NCBI GenBank assembly: GCA_937129385.1
Contig: CAKZNC010000170.1
Span: forward strand, 1-47,410
Length of the DNA: 47,410 bases
Source of the DNA: an uncultured Bacteroidota bacterium
Lineage (GTDB): Bacteria; Bacteroidota; Bacteroidia; Bacteroidales; GCA-2748055
Direction of reading: 5' to 3'
Shown: positions 1-9,840 of the stretch, one piece after another
How positions within the stretch are numbered: position 1 is the first letter of the stretch
Layout: each line of letters starts with the position of its first letter
Translations under genes and position numbers: made by a program
Notes under the pieces: model-generated
Seen by the model: the letters and a program-made list of their open reading frames with translations, nothing else
What the model was told of the DNA's origin: nothing
Database searches by the model: none

Positions 1-1301
1 AAACCGATGGTCATCCCGATATTTACGATAAAATGGACCAGCAGTATCGAGATCAGTCCGTACCCGAAGATCCGGCTAAAATGTGACCGTTGTCGTTCTG
101 CAAGCAGTACGAGTCTTGTGATCAGTATTACAAAGAGGATCACTACCAATGCTGTACCCAGGAATCCCCATTCCTCACCTACGGTGCAGAAGATAAAGTC
201 GGTACTTTGTTCGGGGACAAATTGTAATTTTGTTTGTGTGCCATTCAAGAAGCCTTTCCCGGAAAAGCCACCAGAGCCGATGGCGATCTTGGATTGGTTT
301 ACATTGTAACCGACCCCTTGCGGATCATCCTCCATTCCGAGGGTAACATAGATCCTTTGTTGCTGGTGCTCCTTGAGGATATTATTCATGGCATAATCAA
401 CCGAGATCACAAAAAGTACAGCAATGAACATTCCGGCAAGGATCTTGAGCATCCCTGGATTTCTTGCCCGGAGGGAGATGATGAGTATGACGAAACATAT
501 GGCAATAAAGGAGATGAGGCTGATGGTGTAAACAGCCAGGTTTTTTTCCAGTAACAGGTTGCCGAGGAAGACGATGCCAAAAATGGCTGCCCCCGGAATC
601 AGCATTCCAAGGAATACTTTCTTAGGTTCCGAGAAGATCCTGAACAGGATCAGTCCAATAAGCCATATGGCAAGTATGATGATACTATTATCTATCAGGA
701 GAGTAAGGATGAACAGTATGGCCAGGCTGGCCCCCAGGATCATGATGTTTTGGGAGAATCCTTCCCTGTACAACACCAGAAGGAAGGCAAAATAGACCAT
801 TGTTGAGCCCATGTCGGGCTGGATCAGGATCAGTAATGCAGGAGTGAAGATGATAATACCGGCGAGTATGAGGGACCGTAAATCCTTCAAAGTAAAACCA
901 TGAGAAGAGAGCAGTCTTGCCAGCGCAAGTGCGGTAAATGGTTTGGCAAATTCAGAGGGTTGGAACTGGAAACCTCCGATCGCGAACCAGGAGCGGGCAC
1001 CGTTGATCTCCTTTCCAAAAAGGAATACAGCAATCAGCATCAGGATCATGAGCCCGTAAAGCAGGTAGGCAAAAAATGAAAAAAGTTTGGCATCGAGGAT
1101 AAAGATGATGACGATCAACAGCACAGATACCCCGATCCAGATAAACTGTTTGCCATACCGCTGGGAGAAGTCGATAACTGAGCCATCTCCGTTCATGATA
1201 TTGGCTGAATAAATATTCATCCACCCGAATACGACCAGCAAGGTCCATAAAAAGATGGTGATCCAGTCAACATTTGCAACGATATTGTTTCTTCTAACCA
1301 T
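1..1301 (-). CDS. rodA: Rod shape-determining protein RodA (SEDS glycosyltransferase), partial at left edge
   Basis: Translating the minus strand from the ATG at 1299-1301 gives an open frame of 433 codons that leaves the window without a stop. It is very hydrophobic with many membrane segments. It shows SEDS-family hallmarks: an early INGARSW-like stretch followed by QPSEFAK, a later IQPDMGS, and near the edge a QSTDFIF..GEEWGF stretch. RodA polymerises lipid II glycan strands in the elongasome with the class B PBP encoded just upstream. Its ATG overlaps the mrdA stop by one base (TAATG), so translational coupling is likely. Roughly the last 50 residues of a normal RodA should lie outside the window. 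FtsW is the only close alternative; the mre/mrdA context favours RodA. Confidence 0.93.
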   Translation of the reverse strand, partial: MVRRNNIVANVDWITIFLWTLLVVFGWMNIYSANIMNGDGSVIDFSQRYGKQFIWIGVSVLLIVIIFILDAKLFSFFAYLLYGLMILMLIAVFLFGKEINGARSWFAIGGFQFQPSEFAKPFTALALARLLSSHGFTLKDLRSLILAGIIIFTPALLILIQPDMGSTMVYFAFLLVLYREGFSQNIMILGASLAILFILTLLIDNSIIILAIWLIGLILFRIFSEPKKVFLGMLIPGAAIFGIVFLGNLLLEKNLAVYTISLISFIAICFVILIISLRARNPGMLKILAGMFIAVLFVISVDYAMNNILKEHQQQRIYVTLGMEDDPQGVGYNVNQSKIAIGSGGFSGKGFLNGTQTKLQFVPEQSTDFIFCTVGEEWGFLGTALVVILFVILITRLVLLAERQRSHFSRIFGYGLISILLVHFIVNIGMTIG

Positions 1302-3139
1302 TATTCGTTCGTTTCCTCCTGCTCTTTTTTCGTATTTCCCCTGCGTACATATTGTTCCAGCCAGGTACGTTTGATATTGTCTGTCAGGTATTTTTCTATC
1401 ATCAGGCTGGCGATCGGGGCGGCCCATGTCCCTCCGAATCCTTCGTTTTCCACGTATACTGCCAGTGCGATTTTGGGATCATCTTTGGGTGCAAATGCAA
1501 TAAAAATGGAGTGATCCTCTCCATGCGGATTCTGGGCAGTACCGGTTTTGCCGCACACCGTGATATCTGGGATACGTGCAATCCTTGCAGTAGAGCCAGG
1601 TCCTCCATTGACAGCCAGGGCCATGCCTTCGACGATCGGACTGTAATATGCTGAATCGATGGTGGTCATGTTTTTTTCCAGGTATTTGGTATCGATATCC
1701 ATGTCCCCCTCGATTCCGGTGGCGAGATGGGGGATATAATACCAGCCTCGATTTGCAATCGTGGCGGTCATGTTGGCCATCTGCAGCGGGGTGATCAGCA
1801 ATTCACCCTGTCCGATCGCCATGGAAATGATCGTCAGAAAGTTCCAGTGTCCGCTGGTATAATACCTGTCGTAGTATGCTGCTGTTGGAATATTCCCCTT
1901 TAGTTCATTGGTAAAATCCGATCCCAGTTTTTCACCAAATCCAAACGACATTATATGATTCCGCCAGTGGTTGAAAGCCTCCTCCGTATTCGCATATGCA
2001 GGATTCTCCATTATTCTTCTGAATACATTGCAGAAATAGGTGTTGCAAGAGTGTTGAATACCACCGATCAGGTCAAGTGGAGCCTTGTGAGAGTGGCATC
2101 CGACATGGATCCCGCGGTAGTAGTATCCATAATCGCAGTAGTAGGATGTCTGGTTGCGTATTACTCTTTCCTGCAGTCCGACCAGCGCATTGATGGTTTT
2201 AAAGGTTGAGCCCGGAGGGTATTGAGCCATGAGTGCTCGATTGAAGAGCGGGTTCAGGGTATCGGCCGACAATCTCCTGATGGTTTCTCCCAGGTTGCGT
2301 CCCACCAAAAGGTTCGGGTCGACGGTGGGGGAGCTCACCATAGAAAGGATCTCTCCCGAAGAGGGTTCGATGGCAACAATACTGCCGACAAATTTCTGCA
2401 TCAACTGTTCGCCATATTCCTGAAGGTCGGCATCCAGGGAGATCGTCATGTTCTTGCCCACCTTAACGGGCCGGTCATATTTTCCCTCCTCGTAGGAGCC
2501 GATGATCCTGTTGTGTACATCTTTCAGGTAGATTTTCAGCCCTTTTTCGCCGCGCAGTACCTCTTCGTAGGATTTCTCAATCCCGATGACTCCAATGTAG
2601 TCACCCATGGCGTAGTACTCATTGTTTTCCAGGATTCCCTTGTCCACTTCACCGATATAGCCCAGGATATGTGATGCGACGGGGCGTGAATATTTACGCA
2701 GTGTCCTGGATTGCAGCGAGAATCCTGGGTACTTGAACATTTTTTCCTGAAGGACAGCTGCAACATCAAAGCTCACCTGTTTCATGAATACCGACCTGAC
2801 CCTCCAGGAGTAATCTTTTGCCCTGTTCATCCTTTCCAGCAGACCCTCCTGTGTGATTCCGAGGATTGAACAAAATTCAGTGGTATCGAACTGCCGTACA
2901 TTGTTCGGGACTACCATGATATCATATGCAGCCTGGTTGGAAACCAGTAATTCCCCGTTCCTGTCATAGATCAATCCCCTGGCAGGGTACATGACCACAT
3001 GGCTTTGGGAGTTGTTTTCTGCTGAAACCTTGTAGGAGGTATCTACCACCTGTAAAAGAAACAGGCGTACGATAAACACGAGGCCGAAAAGGATCGTGAA
3101 GACAATAAATACATATCTTCTGTTATCGTAGAAATTCAT
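1301..3139 (-). CDS. mrdA: Penicillin-binding protein 2 (elongasome transpeptidase)
   Basis: This 612-residue class B PBP cross-links peptidoglycan during side-wall elongation. It has one N-terminal membrane anchor (about 9-30), a PBP dimerisation region with YPARGLIYDRNG near 51-62, and a C-terminal transpeptidase domain. The three catalytic motifs are intact: STFK at 311-314 with the nucleophile Ser311, SCN at 364-366 and KTG at 531-533. Its length is normal for PBP2. It begins one base after the end of mreD and its stop overlaps the rodA start, so mreD, mrdA and rodA are tightly coupled. PBP3/FtsI is the alternative, but the position between mreD and rodA argues for PBP2. Confidence 0.95.
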   Translation of the reverse strand: MNFYDNRRYVFIVFTILFGLVFIVRLFLLQVVDTSYKVSAENNSQSHVVMYPARGLIYDRNGELLVSNQAAYDIMVVPNNVRQFDTTEFCSILGITQEGLLERMNRAKDYSWRVRSVFMKQVSFDVAAVLQEKMFKYPGFSLQSRTLRKYSRPVASHILGYIGEVDKGILENNEYYAMGDYIGVIGIEKSYEEVLRGEKGLKIYLKDVHNRIIGSYEEGKYDRPVKVGKNMTISLDADLQEYGEQLMQKFVGSIVAIEPSSGEILSMVSSPTVDPNLLVGRNLGETIRRLSADTLNPLFNRALMAQYPPGSTFKTINALVGLQERVIRNQTSYYCDYGYYYRGIHVGCHSHKAPLDLIGGIQHSCNTYFCNVFRRIMENPAYANTEEAFNHWRNHIMSFGFGEKLGSDFTNELKGNIPTAAYYDRYYTSGHWNFLTIISMAIGQGELLITPLQMANMTATIANRGWYYIPHLATGIEGDMDIDTKYLEKNMTTIDSAYYSPIVEGMALAVNGGPGSTARIARIPDITVCGKTGTAQNPHGEDHSIFIAFAPKDDPKIALAVYVENEGFGGTWAAPIASLMIEKYLTDNIKRTWLEQYVRRGNTKKEQEETNE

Positions 3140-3649
3140 CTATTTCCTGAAAATAAAATACTGGCTCAGTATGATGGTTGAAGTGGTCAGGATCGTGCTC
3201 AGCAGGACCCGGAGTAAGGTACTGAAAAAATACTGAAAGTGGAAAACCTCGATATAGAACAGTACAAAGTGATGGAGAAATGTGAGAATGGCGGCATAGG
3301 CTGCAAACCAGCTCAATCCGTAGTAGTGGATCCGGGGAAAGCTGTCTGGTTCATATCCATCCCTGGGGGCAAACAAACTGAGAACCCAGGGTCTTACAAA
3401 TGCCAGGAATACTGTCGCAGCGGTATGCATTCCCAGGGTGTTTGTGAAAAGATCGATACTAATACCAAGCAGGAAACCGGCCACAAGCAGCAGCCAGCGC
3501 GGAGTTTCAAAGGGCAGTAGCAGGATAAAGAGAATGTAGAAGTAAGGGTTCAGGTATCCGCCAAGGAGCACATTGTCCAGGACGAGTACCTGGATCAGGA
3601 TCACGACGAAAAATCTGATTATATTCCTGGCTACAATTCTGATCATCAC
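3140..3649 (-). CDS. mreD: Rod shape-determining protein MreD
   Basis: A 169-residue hydrophobic protein with about five predicted membrane segments and few polar stretches, typical in size for MreD. MreD is an inner-membrane component of the elongasome that works with MreC. Sequence conservation in this family is low, so the assignment rests on length, hydropathy, an N-terminal region resembling Bacteroidota MreD (an LVLDNVLLGGYLNPYFYILF-like stretch), and its place between mreC and mrdA. Its start overlaps the mreC stop by four bases (ATGA type), which implies translational coupling. Confidence 0.9.
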   Translation of the reverse strand: MMIRIVARNIIRFFVVILIQVLVLDNVLLGGYLNPYFYILFILLLPFETPRWLLLVAGFLLGISIDLFTNTLGMHTAATVFLAFVRPWVLSLFAPRDGYEPDSFPRIHYYGLSWFAAYAAILTFLHHFVLFYIEVFHFQYFFSTLLRVLLSTILTTSTIILSQYFIFRK

Positions 3650-4458
3650 TCTCTGTTATTTTCCAGCTCCACCTGTTCCTTGCGGTAGAAGTTATTGATC
3701 ACATTCACGTAAAACAGTCGCTGAAAATCGGTTCCAAGATCCACATATATCCTATAGAAATTTCCTTCCTCAAGTGCAAATTCCCTGATCGTACCAACAA
3801 ACAATCCTTCAGGAAAAACTGCCGAGTAGCCGCTGGTAACAATGGTGTCTCCAATGGCTGGTTCGGCATGGTAAGGAATCTCGTTCAGGTTGGCGACCAG
3901 GTGAGATGCACCTTCCCATTGAAGGATCCCGGTAAAGTCACTTTTTCTGATCTTGGCACTGAGTCTGAAATCACGGTTGATCACCGGTAACACCGTGGCA
4001 AAGTTGGCAGAGCTTTCTAGGACGATCCCAACGATTCCTTCTTCCCCGATCACCGCCATGTCACGCGTTACGCCCTGCTTTCGTCCTTTGTTAATTGTCA
4101 GGTAATTAAACTGTTTGAAATGTGTGCTGTGCACGATTTTTGCCGGGGTGTAGAAATAGTTGCCGGTTGTAAAGTCCATGCTGAGGGAATCAGGAATTGA
4201 ATTTTCAAGTCTTTCCAGCCTGTTCCTGAGTCTTGCATTTTCCCTGACGAGTATTTCATTATTCTGCCTCAGGTTGAGGTATTCCCTTGCACCTTCGATG
4301 CTTTCATAGAGGTTCCCGGTGATCTCCCGGTTTGCATTGACCAGGATAGAATGCTGGTAGAGATTGTGATTGCTCAGTAATATAATCGCCACGGTCTCAA
4401 GAAATATGAAGACCAGGATATAATTATATTTTCTAAGCAGCCACAGTAGTCCTCTCAT
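3646..4458 (-). CDS. mreC: Rod shape-determining protein MreC
   Basis: A 270-residue protein with one N-terminal membrane helix (about 12-29), a coiled-coil stretch (about 55-90, rich in Leu, Arg, Glu and Asn), and a C-terminal beta-rich MreC domain. This is the normal MreC architecture. MreC is a periplasmic scaffold that links cytoplasmic MreB filaments to PBP2 and RodA. Motifs such as NKGRKQGVTRDMAVIGEEGIVG (about 128-149) are typical of the family. It starts 16 bases after the mreB stop and overlaps mreD by four bases. Confidence 0.93.
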   Translation of the reverse strand: MRGLLWLLRKYNYILVFIFLETVAIILLSNHNLYQHSILVNANREITGNLYESIEGAREYLNLRQNNEILVRENARLRNRLERLENSIPDSLSMDFTTGNYFYTPAKIVHSTHFKQFNYLTINKGRKQGVTRDMAVIGEEGIVGIVLESSANFATVLPVINRDFRLSAKIRKSDFTGILQWEGASHLVANLNEIPYHAEPAIGDTIVTSGYSAVFPEGLFVGTIREFALEEGNFYRIYVDLGTDFQRLFYVNVINNFYRKEQVELENNRE

Positions 4459-4474
4459 AATTCACGACGGATCT

Positions 4475-5494
4475 CTATTTCATAAGGAAGGGATATTTGT
4501 CCACATTCTTGAGGGCAATTCCGGTACCCCTTGCAACTGCCTGGAGTGGATCCTCTGCGATATGAAAGGGGATGGAGATTTTATCGCTGAATCTTTTATC
4601 GAGTCCTCTTAGCAGGGCTCCTCCACCTGCAAGATAAATGCCTTTTGACACGATATCTGCATACAGTTCCGGAGGTGTTTGTTCAAGTACAGAAAGGATC
4701 GCAGTTTCAATTTTGGATAGTGATTTATCCAGGCAGTGTGCAATCTCCTGGTAAGAGATCGGTATCTCAATAGGCATTGCCGTCATCAGGTTGGGACCGC
4801 GTACATTGAAATCAGAAGGCGGATCTGTAAGTTCCGGCAGGGCACTTCCTACGTTGATCTTGATCTCCTCAGCGGTTCGCTCTCCGATCTTGATGTTGTG
4901 CTGGTGCCGCATATAAGTCTGGATATCACCAGTAAATCCATCCCCGGCAATCCTGATGGATTGATTGCAGACGATGCCACCAAGTGCGATCACGGCGATC
5001 TCACTTGTTCCGCCTCCGATATCCACTACCATACATCCTTCAGGTGCTTCCACGTCGAGGCCGATTCCGATGGCTGCAGCCATGGGTTCGTAGATCATAT
5101 ATACATCCCTTCCGCCTGCGTGCTCGGAGGAGTCCCTGACTGCTCTTCGCTCAACCTCAGTACTGCCTGATGGTATACACACCACCATTTTCAGTGAGGG
5201 TGTAAAGAGTTTTTTGCGCTGGTTGATCATTTTGATCATCCCCCTGATCATCTGCTCTGCCGCATGAAAGTCGGCGATCACGCCATCCCTGAGCGGACGA
5301 ATTGTTTTGATATTCTCATGGGTCTTGCCGTGCATCTGCCGTGCCTTCTCCCCGATGGCGATCAATTTCCCTGTATGTTGATCAATTGCCACAATGGATG
5401 GTTCATTTACCACCACCTTGTCATTATGGATAATGATCGTATTGGCTGTTCCAAGGTCAATCGCCAGTTCCTGCTGAAATGAAAAAAATCCCAT
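4475..5494 (-). CDS. mreB: Actin-like rod shape protein MreB
   Basis: A 339-residue bacterial actin. The nucleotide-binding signatures are plain: phosphate-1 loop DLGTANT near residue 13, phosphate-2 motif VDIGGGTSE near 157, and the adenosine motif AGGGALLRGL near 290. Length matches MreB of Bacteroidota. It forms membrane-associated filaments that guide the elongasome. The gene lies 14 bases downstream of purH and 16 bases upstream of mreC, so it is probably transcribed from purH onward, with no obvious promoter of its own in the short gap. Confidence 0.97.
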   Translation of the reverse strand: MGFFSFQQELAIDLGTANTIIIHNDKVVVNEPSIVAIDQHTGKLIAIGEKARQMHGKTHENIKTIRPLRDGVIADFHAAEQMIRGMIKMINQRKKLFTPSLKMVVCIPSGSTEVERRAVRDSSEHAGGRDVYMIYEPMAAAIGIGLDVEAPEGCMVVDIGGGTSEIAVIALGGIVCNQSIRIAGDGFTGDIQTYMRHQHNIKIGERTAEEIKINVGSALPELTDPPSDFNVRGPNLMTAMPIEIPISYQEIAHCLDKSLSKIETAILSVLEQTPPELYADIVSKGIYLAGGGALLRGLDKRFSDKISIPFHIAEDPLQAVARGTGIALKNVDKYPFLMK

Positions 5495-5508
5495 TTATCT
5501 GATTGTAA

Positions 5509-7032
5509 TTAATGTTTAAAATGTCTGTATCCCGTGGTGACCATGCTCATACCATGTGCATCACAATAGTCTATCGAATCCTGGTCTCTTACTGATCCTC
5601 CTGGCTGGATCACCGAAGTGATCCCTGCCTTATCTGCGATTTCAACACAGTCGGGAAAGGGGAAAAAGGCATCCGACGCCATGACCGCGCCCTCCAGGTC
5701 AAATTTAAAATGTTTTGCTTTGGCAATGGCCTGTTCCAGTGCATCAACCCTTGAAGTCTGCCCGACGCCTGAGGCGAGGAGTTGTTTTCCACGGGCCAGG
5801 ACAATGGCATTGGATTTCGTATGTTTCACCAGTTTATTTGCAAATAGCAGGTCCTCTGTCTGGCCATTATCCGGTGCTGTTTTTGTAACCACTTTGAGCT
5901 CGTCTGCCTCTTCCGTTTTCGCATCCCTGTCCTGACTGATAAATCCATTCAGGACTGTCCGGGTGTTTTTCTCCTGCAGGGTGCCATCTTTAAGAATCAG
6001 GAGAATCCTGTTTTTCTTAGCTTTCAGGATCTCAAGTGCATCTTTGTCATACCCTGGTGCGATAGAGACTTCGAAGAAGATCTTGTTCATCTCTTCGGCA
6101 GTTGCCGCGTCAATTACCTTGTTGGCGACAAGGATCCCCCCGAAAGCAGAGACCGGGTCGCCGGCAAGTGCGTCCTTCCAAGCCTGTGTCAGGTTATTTC
6201 TTGTGGCGATGCCGCAGGCATTGTTGTGTTTCAGAATTGCAAAGGTGGTATCACTGAAGTCATTGATCAGTCCGACTGCGGCATCAATATCGAGCAGGTT
6301 ATTGTAGGAGATCTCCTTACCCCACAGCTGTTCAAACATTTTTTCGAAATTGCCATGGAAGGTCCCCTCCTGATGAGGATTCTCCCCGTACCTTAGTTTT
6401 TTAGATTCTCCAACGCTGATCTTCAGGGCACTGCCATTGTCTTCATCAAAAAAACCAAAGATCTGACTGTCGTAGTGAGATGAGACATTGAAGGCCTCTT
6501 TTGCAAATGTTTTTCTCTCTTCCAGCGAAGATTCCCCGTTCTTTTTTTCAAGCAGTTCAAGCAGTTCACCGTATTGATTCCTTGAAGACACAACCAGGAC
6601 ATCATTGTAATTTTTCGCAGCGGCCCTGATCAGCGATATGCCCCCGATGTCAATTTTTTCAATAATGTCATCATGAGAAGCCCCGGAGGAGAGGGTCTCT
6701 TCAAAGGGGTAGAGGTCGACGATCACGAGGTCGATGCCGGGGATCTCGTATTCCGACGATTGTTCAACATCTCCCGGCAGATCTCTCCTGGATAGAATGC
6801 CGCCAAAAACCTTGGGATGAAGGGTTTTAACTCGTCCGCCTAATATGGAGGGGTAGCCGGTGAGTTCTTCTACCGCGGTCACCTTTACGCCCTGTTTTTC
6901 AATAAATTGCTGGGTGCCGCCGGTGGAATAAATATCTACATTCAGATCAGCGAGTTTTTTTACGATTTTTTCCAGGTTGTCTTTGTAGAATACTGAAATA
7001 AGCGCTGATCGTATTTTTTTTGGTGTGCTCAT
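5509..7032 (-). CDS. purH: Bifunctional AICAR formyltransferase / IMP cyclohydrolase PurH
   Basis: A 507-residue protein carrying out the last two steps of IMP synthesis: formylation of AICAR with 10-formyl-THF, then ring closure. The N-terminal MGS-like cyclohydrolase domain (about 5-195) includes the STGGT motif near 37 and GGRVKTLHPKVFGGIL near 66. The C-terminal AICARFT domain shows the LRYGENPHQ motif near 212, KHNNACG near 267, and the ending region ASDAFFPFPD. Length is normal. It is the first gene of the purH-mreBCD-mrdA-rodA run. A TAATTTTG element matching the Bacteroidota -7 box lies on the minus strand at 7156-7163, but a partner -33 element is not convincing. Confidence 0.97.
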   Translation of the reverse strand: MSTPKKIRSALISVFYKDNLEKIVKKLADLNVDIYSTGGTQQFIEKQGVKVTAVEELTGYPSILGGRVKTLHPKVFGGILSRRDLPGDVEQSSEYEIPGIDLVIVDLYPFEETLSSGASHDDIIEKIDIGGISLIRAAAKNYNDVLVVSSRNQYGELLELLEKKNGESSLEERKTFAKEAFNVSSHYDSQIFGFFDEDNGSALKISVGESKKLRYGENPHQEGTFHGNFEKMFEQLWGKEISYNNLLDIDAAVGLINDFSDTTFAILKHNNACGIATRNNLTQAWKDALAGDPVSAFGGILVANKVIDAATAEEMNKIFFEVSIAPGYDKDALEILKAKKNRILLILKDGTLQEKNTRTVLNGFISQDRDAKTEEADELKVVTKTAPDNGQTEDLLFANKLVKHTKSNAIVLARGKQLLASGVGQTSRVDALEQAIAKAKHFKFDLEGAVMASDAFFPFPDCVEIADKAGITSVIQPGGSVRDQDSIDYCDAHGMSMVTTGYRHFKH

Positions 7033-7196
7033 ACAGAATATTTAATCATTGATCGAGTTAATAATAAAGGAGTTGTGAATGTACTCAAATTATGCATGTT
7101 GATCAAGCTTACGTAAAGTTGCAACGAAAGTTTTATCTTGCATAAATTTACGGTGCAAAATTAACAATCCTTTTTCTAGTTCCTAACATTGGTATC

Positions 7197-8459
7197 ATGA
7201 TTATTTTCAGGTTGTTTTGGGAAAGCCTGGTAATGGCGTTTCAGACATTCCGGGGGAACAGGCTCAGGTCCGCCCTGACCCTGCTCGGAATCACTATTGG
7301 AATCTTTGCGATCATCTCGGTTTTTACAGCAGTTGATTCCCTGGAGATCAATATCAGGAAGAGTGTCTCATCACTCGGAGATGATGTGATCTACATACAG
7401 AAATGGCCGTGGGCACCAGAGGAAGGTGAGCAGGAATATCCATGGTGGAAATACCTGAACCGTCCGATGGTAACGCTCGAGGAAAATGAATATATCAGGG
7501 AGAATTCACACCTTGCAGAAGAAGCCTGTCTTGTGGCAGCAACTTCACGAATTGTGACTTACCGGAATAACAGGGCTGAGGATGTAACGATCATGGGAGC
7601 CACTGATGGTTTCCAGGAGATACGCTCTTTTGAGATTGAGAGGGGGAGATATTTTTCACCATTTGAGATCAGGGGAGGCAGGAATATCGCAGTTGTTGGG
7701 AGTGTGCTGGCCGATGAGATCTTTGAGGGTAGTGACGCAGTAGGGAAGGAGATCAAAGTGGGTGGATTCAAGGTCACCGTGATCGGAGTGACTGAGAAAG
7801 AGGGGAAAGGCACCTTTGACGATAATAACCTGGATGAATTGGTGCTATTACCGATACATTTTATGCGGAATATTGTGGATATCCGGCGCGAAAGTGCCAA
7901 CCCCCAGATATGGGTCAAGGCAAAGGAGGGAGTTGGGATTGATGATCTTTCGGCAGAGCTAACTTCATTGTTGCGGTCGACGCGCAGACTGAAGCCCATG
8001 GATGAAGATAATTTCGCGCTGAACAAGACCAGCCTGATCAGCAACAGGCTGGACCAGCTGTTCAAGGTAATCAACATTGCAGGTCTGTTTATCGGTATGT
8101 TCTCCATCATTGTAGGCGGGTTCGGGATTGCCAATATCATGTTTGTCTCTGTGAAGGAGCGAACCCACATCATTGGGATCCAGAAGGCGATAGGGGCAAA
8201 AAACTATTTCATTATGATGGAATTCCTGATCGAATCGATCATCCTGTCCATGGTCGGAGGAATCGCAGGGCTGCTTATTATCGGGTTGATCGTTGTGCTG
8301 ATCAACCTTTCCGGTGGAGACTTCACCATGTACCTCACCCTCGGTAATATCCTGCTTGGAATGGGTATCTCTTCAGGAATAGGACTTATAAGCGGATTTG
8401 CTCCTGCCTGGCAGGCGGCCAGGATGAATCCCGTGGTGGCGATCAATACAACCTTCTAA
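7197..8459 (+). CDS. MacB/FtsX-type ABC transporter permease
   Basis: A 420-residue inner-membrane permease. Residues about 17-40 form the first membrane helix, followed by a large extracytoplasmic MacB-like domain (about 45-270) and a C-terminal FtsX domain with three membrane helices (about 285-410). The C-terminus ends in the family-typical AARMNPVVAI. Such permeases move lipids, peptides or lipoproteins, or act mechanically, with a partner ATPase. No ATPase or membrane-fusion gene is adjacent, so the partner must lie elsewhere. The stop overlaps the convergent mgtE stop by four bases. The substrate cannot be named from sequence. Confidence 0.85.
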   Translation: MIIFRLFWESLVMAFQTFRGNRLRSALTLLGITIGIFAIISVFTAVDSLEINIRKSVSSLGDDVIYIQKWPWAPEEGEQEYPWWKYLNRPMVTLEENEYIRENSHLAEEACLVAATSRIVTYRNNRAEDVTIMGATDGFQEIRSFEIERGRYFSPFEIRGGRNIAVVGSVLADEIFEGSDAVGKEIKVGGFKVTVIGVTEKEGKGTFDDNNLDELVLLPIHFMRNIVDIRRESANPQIWVKAKEGVGIDDLSAELTSLLRSTRRLKPMDEDNFALNKTSLISNRLDQLFKVINIAGLFIGMFSIIVGGFGIANIMFVSVKERTHIIGIQKAIGAKNYFIMMEFLIESIILSMVGGIAGLLIIGLIVVLINLSGGDFTMYLTLGNILLGMGISSGIGLISGFAPAWQAARMNPVVAINTTF

Positions 8460-9820
8460 ACCAGGAACACATCGTACAGCACCCTTCCCATAAGAAAATA
8501 GATGAACAACCCCATGATGTCATTGGTGGTAGTGATAAATGGACCTGTGGCCAATGCTGGATCCAGCTTCATGTTGTTGAGTAATAATGGGATGAGCGTG
8601 CCAAAAATCGCAGCAAAAATGATTACCACGAACAGTGAGATGCTTACTGTATAAGTGAGAGCAAGGCCCTGGTTCATAGCGAGGTTATAGATCAGCAGCA
8701 AAATGGAAAGGATCAGGCCGTTCATCAGCGCGACAACAAATTCCTTCACCAGTTTTTTAAAGGTGCTTTCCAGTCCGAGACTGTTGCTGGCAAGTCCCTG
8801 TACAATGATTGCGGATGACTGGATTCCAACATTTCCGGCCATGGCAGCAATCAGCGGAATGAAAAATGCCATTTCGGGGTTTAACTTGATGTCGCCCTCA
8901 AACTGGGAGATCAGTGCCGCGACAAGTATTCCACCGATCAGTCCGATGATCAGCCAGGGCAGTCTTGCCCGGGACAGACGGATCGGAGAGTCTGTTGTCT
9001 CTACATCAGAAGAGATACCCGAGGCCATCTGGTAATCCTTTTCTGCCTCGTCCCTGATCACATCCACGATATCATCAATGGTAATTCTCCCCAGTAGCCG
9101 ACCTATGCTGTCAACAACGGGCAACACAACCAGGTCGTATTTTTCCATGATCTGTGCCACTTCCTCACCTGGTGCATCTGTCCGCACGAAATGCACATCT
9201 TTTTCATAGATCTCTTTCACAATTGTGCTTCCGGTTGCGATCAGCATTGCCTTGAGCGAGACGATGCCGGTGAGTATATTGTCATCATTCACAACATAAA
9301 CATAGAACAGATCGTCCACCTCTTCAGCCTGTTTCCTCATCTCCCGCAAGCAGGTTGTCAGGCTCCAATTTTCATTGACCTTGATCAATTCCTTGGCCAT
9401 CAGTCCGCCTGCAGAATCTTCATCATAGGACAACAGATCAACGATATCACCAGCCTGCTCAACGTCCTTGATGTGTTTCAGTACCTCCTGCTTCACAGCA
9501 TCATCAAGGTCTGAGATCACGTCAGCGGCATCATCGGAGTCCATGTTGTTGATGAACTGACTTGCGATCTCTTCAGCTGGCAGCGCCCTCAGAAAGCGTT
9601 CCCTGTCATCCTCTTCAAGCTCTACAAGGACATCTGAGGCGACTTCCGGATCAAGCACCATATACAGGTACTTGGATTCCTCGGTGCTGAGTTCGCTGTA
9701 TATCTCTGCAATGTCGGCCGGATGCAGGTCCTCCATCATGGCAAGGGCTGTCTTGTCATCCCTTGCTTCAATGATGGCACGCAGTTCGCTGATATATTCC
9801 CGGGTCAGTTCCAGCTTCAT
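8456..9820 (-). CDS. mgtE: Magnesium transporter MgtE
   Basis: A 454-residue MgtE-type Mg2+ channel of normal length. The N-terminal acidic helical MgtE_N domain (about 1-130) carries ADIAEIYSEL and a run of Asp-rich helices. It is followed by a CBS pair (about 135-255) and five membrane helices (about 285-450) with a conserved ending ALATGPFITTTNDIMGLFIYF that lines the pore. The cytoplasmic domains sense Mg2+ and gate the channel. It lies 20 bases downstream of rsmA on the same strand and converges with the permease gene, sharing four bases. Confidence 0.95.
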   Translation of the reverse strand: MKLELTREYISELRAIIEARDDKTALAMMEDLHPADIAEIYSELSTEESKYLYMVLDPEVASDVLVELEEDDRERFLRALPAEEIASQFINNMDSDDAADVISDLDDAVKQEVLKHIKDVEQAGDIVDLLSYDEDSAGGLMAKELIKVNENWSLTTCLREMRKQAEEVDDLFYVYVVNDDNILTGIVSLKAMLIATGSTIVKEIYEKDVHFVRTDAPGEEVAQIMEKYDLVVLPVVDSIGRLLGRITIDDIVDVIRDEAEKDYQMASGISSDVETTDSPIRLSRARLPWLIIGLIGGILVAALISQFEGDIKLNPEMAFFIPLIAAMAGNVGIQSSAIIVQGLASNSLGLESTFKKLVKEFVVALMNGLILSILLLIYNLAMNQGLALTYTVSISLFVVIIFAAIFGTLIPLLLNNMKLDPALATGPFITTTNDIMGLFIYFLMGRVLYDVFLV

Positions 9821-9840
9821 GATCCAAGCACTTTAGAGAC

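Noticed and set aside
952-1248. A 98-codon minus-strand frame inside the rodA region
   Set aside because: Another frame from the ATG at 1301 gives a full SEDS protein across the region; the 98-codon frame is a shadow.
7559-8173. A 204-codon open frame antisense to the MacB-type permease
   Set aside because: It is Ser/Pro/Arg-rich with no recognisable domain and mirrors the codon pattern of the permease; a shadow frame.
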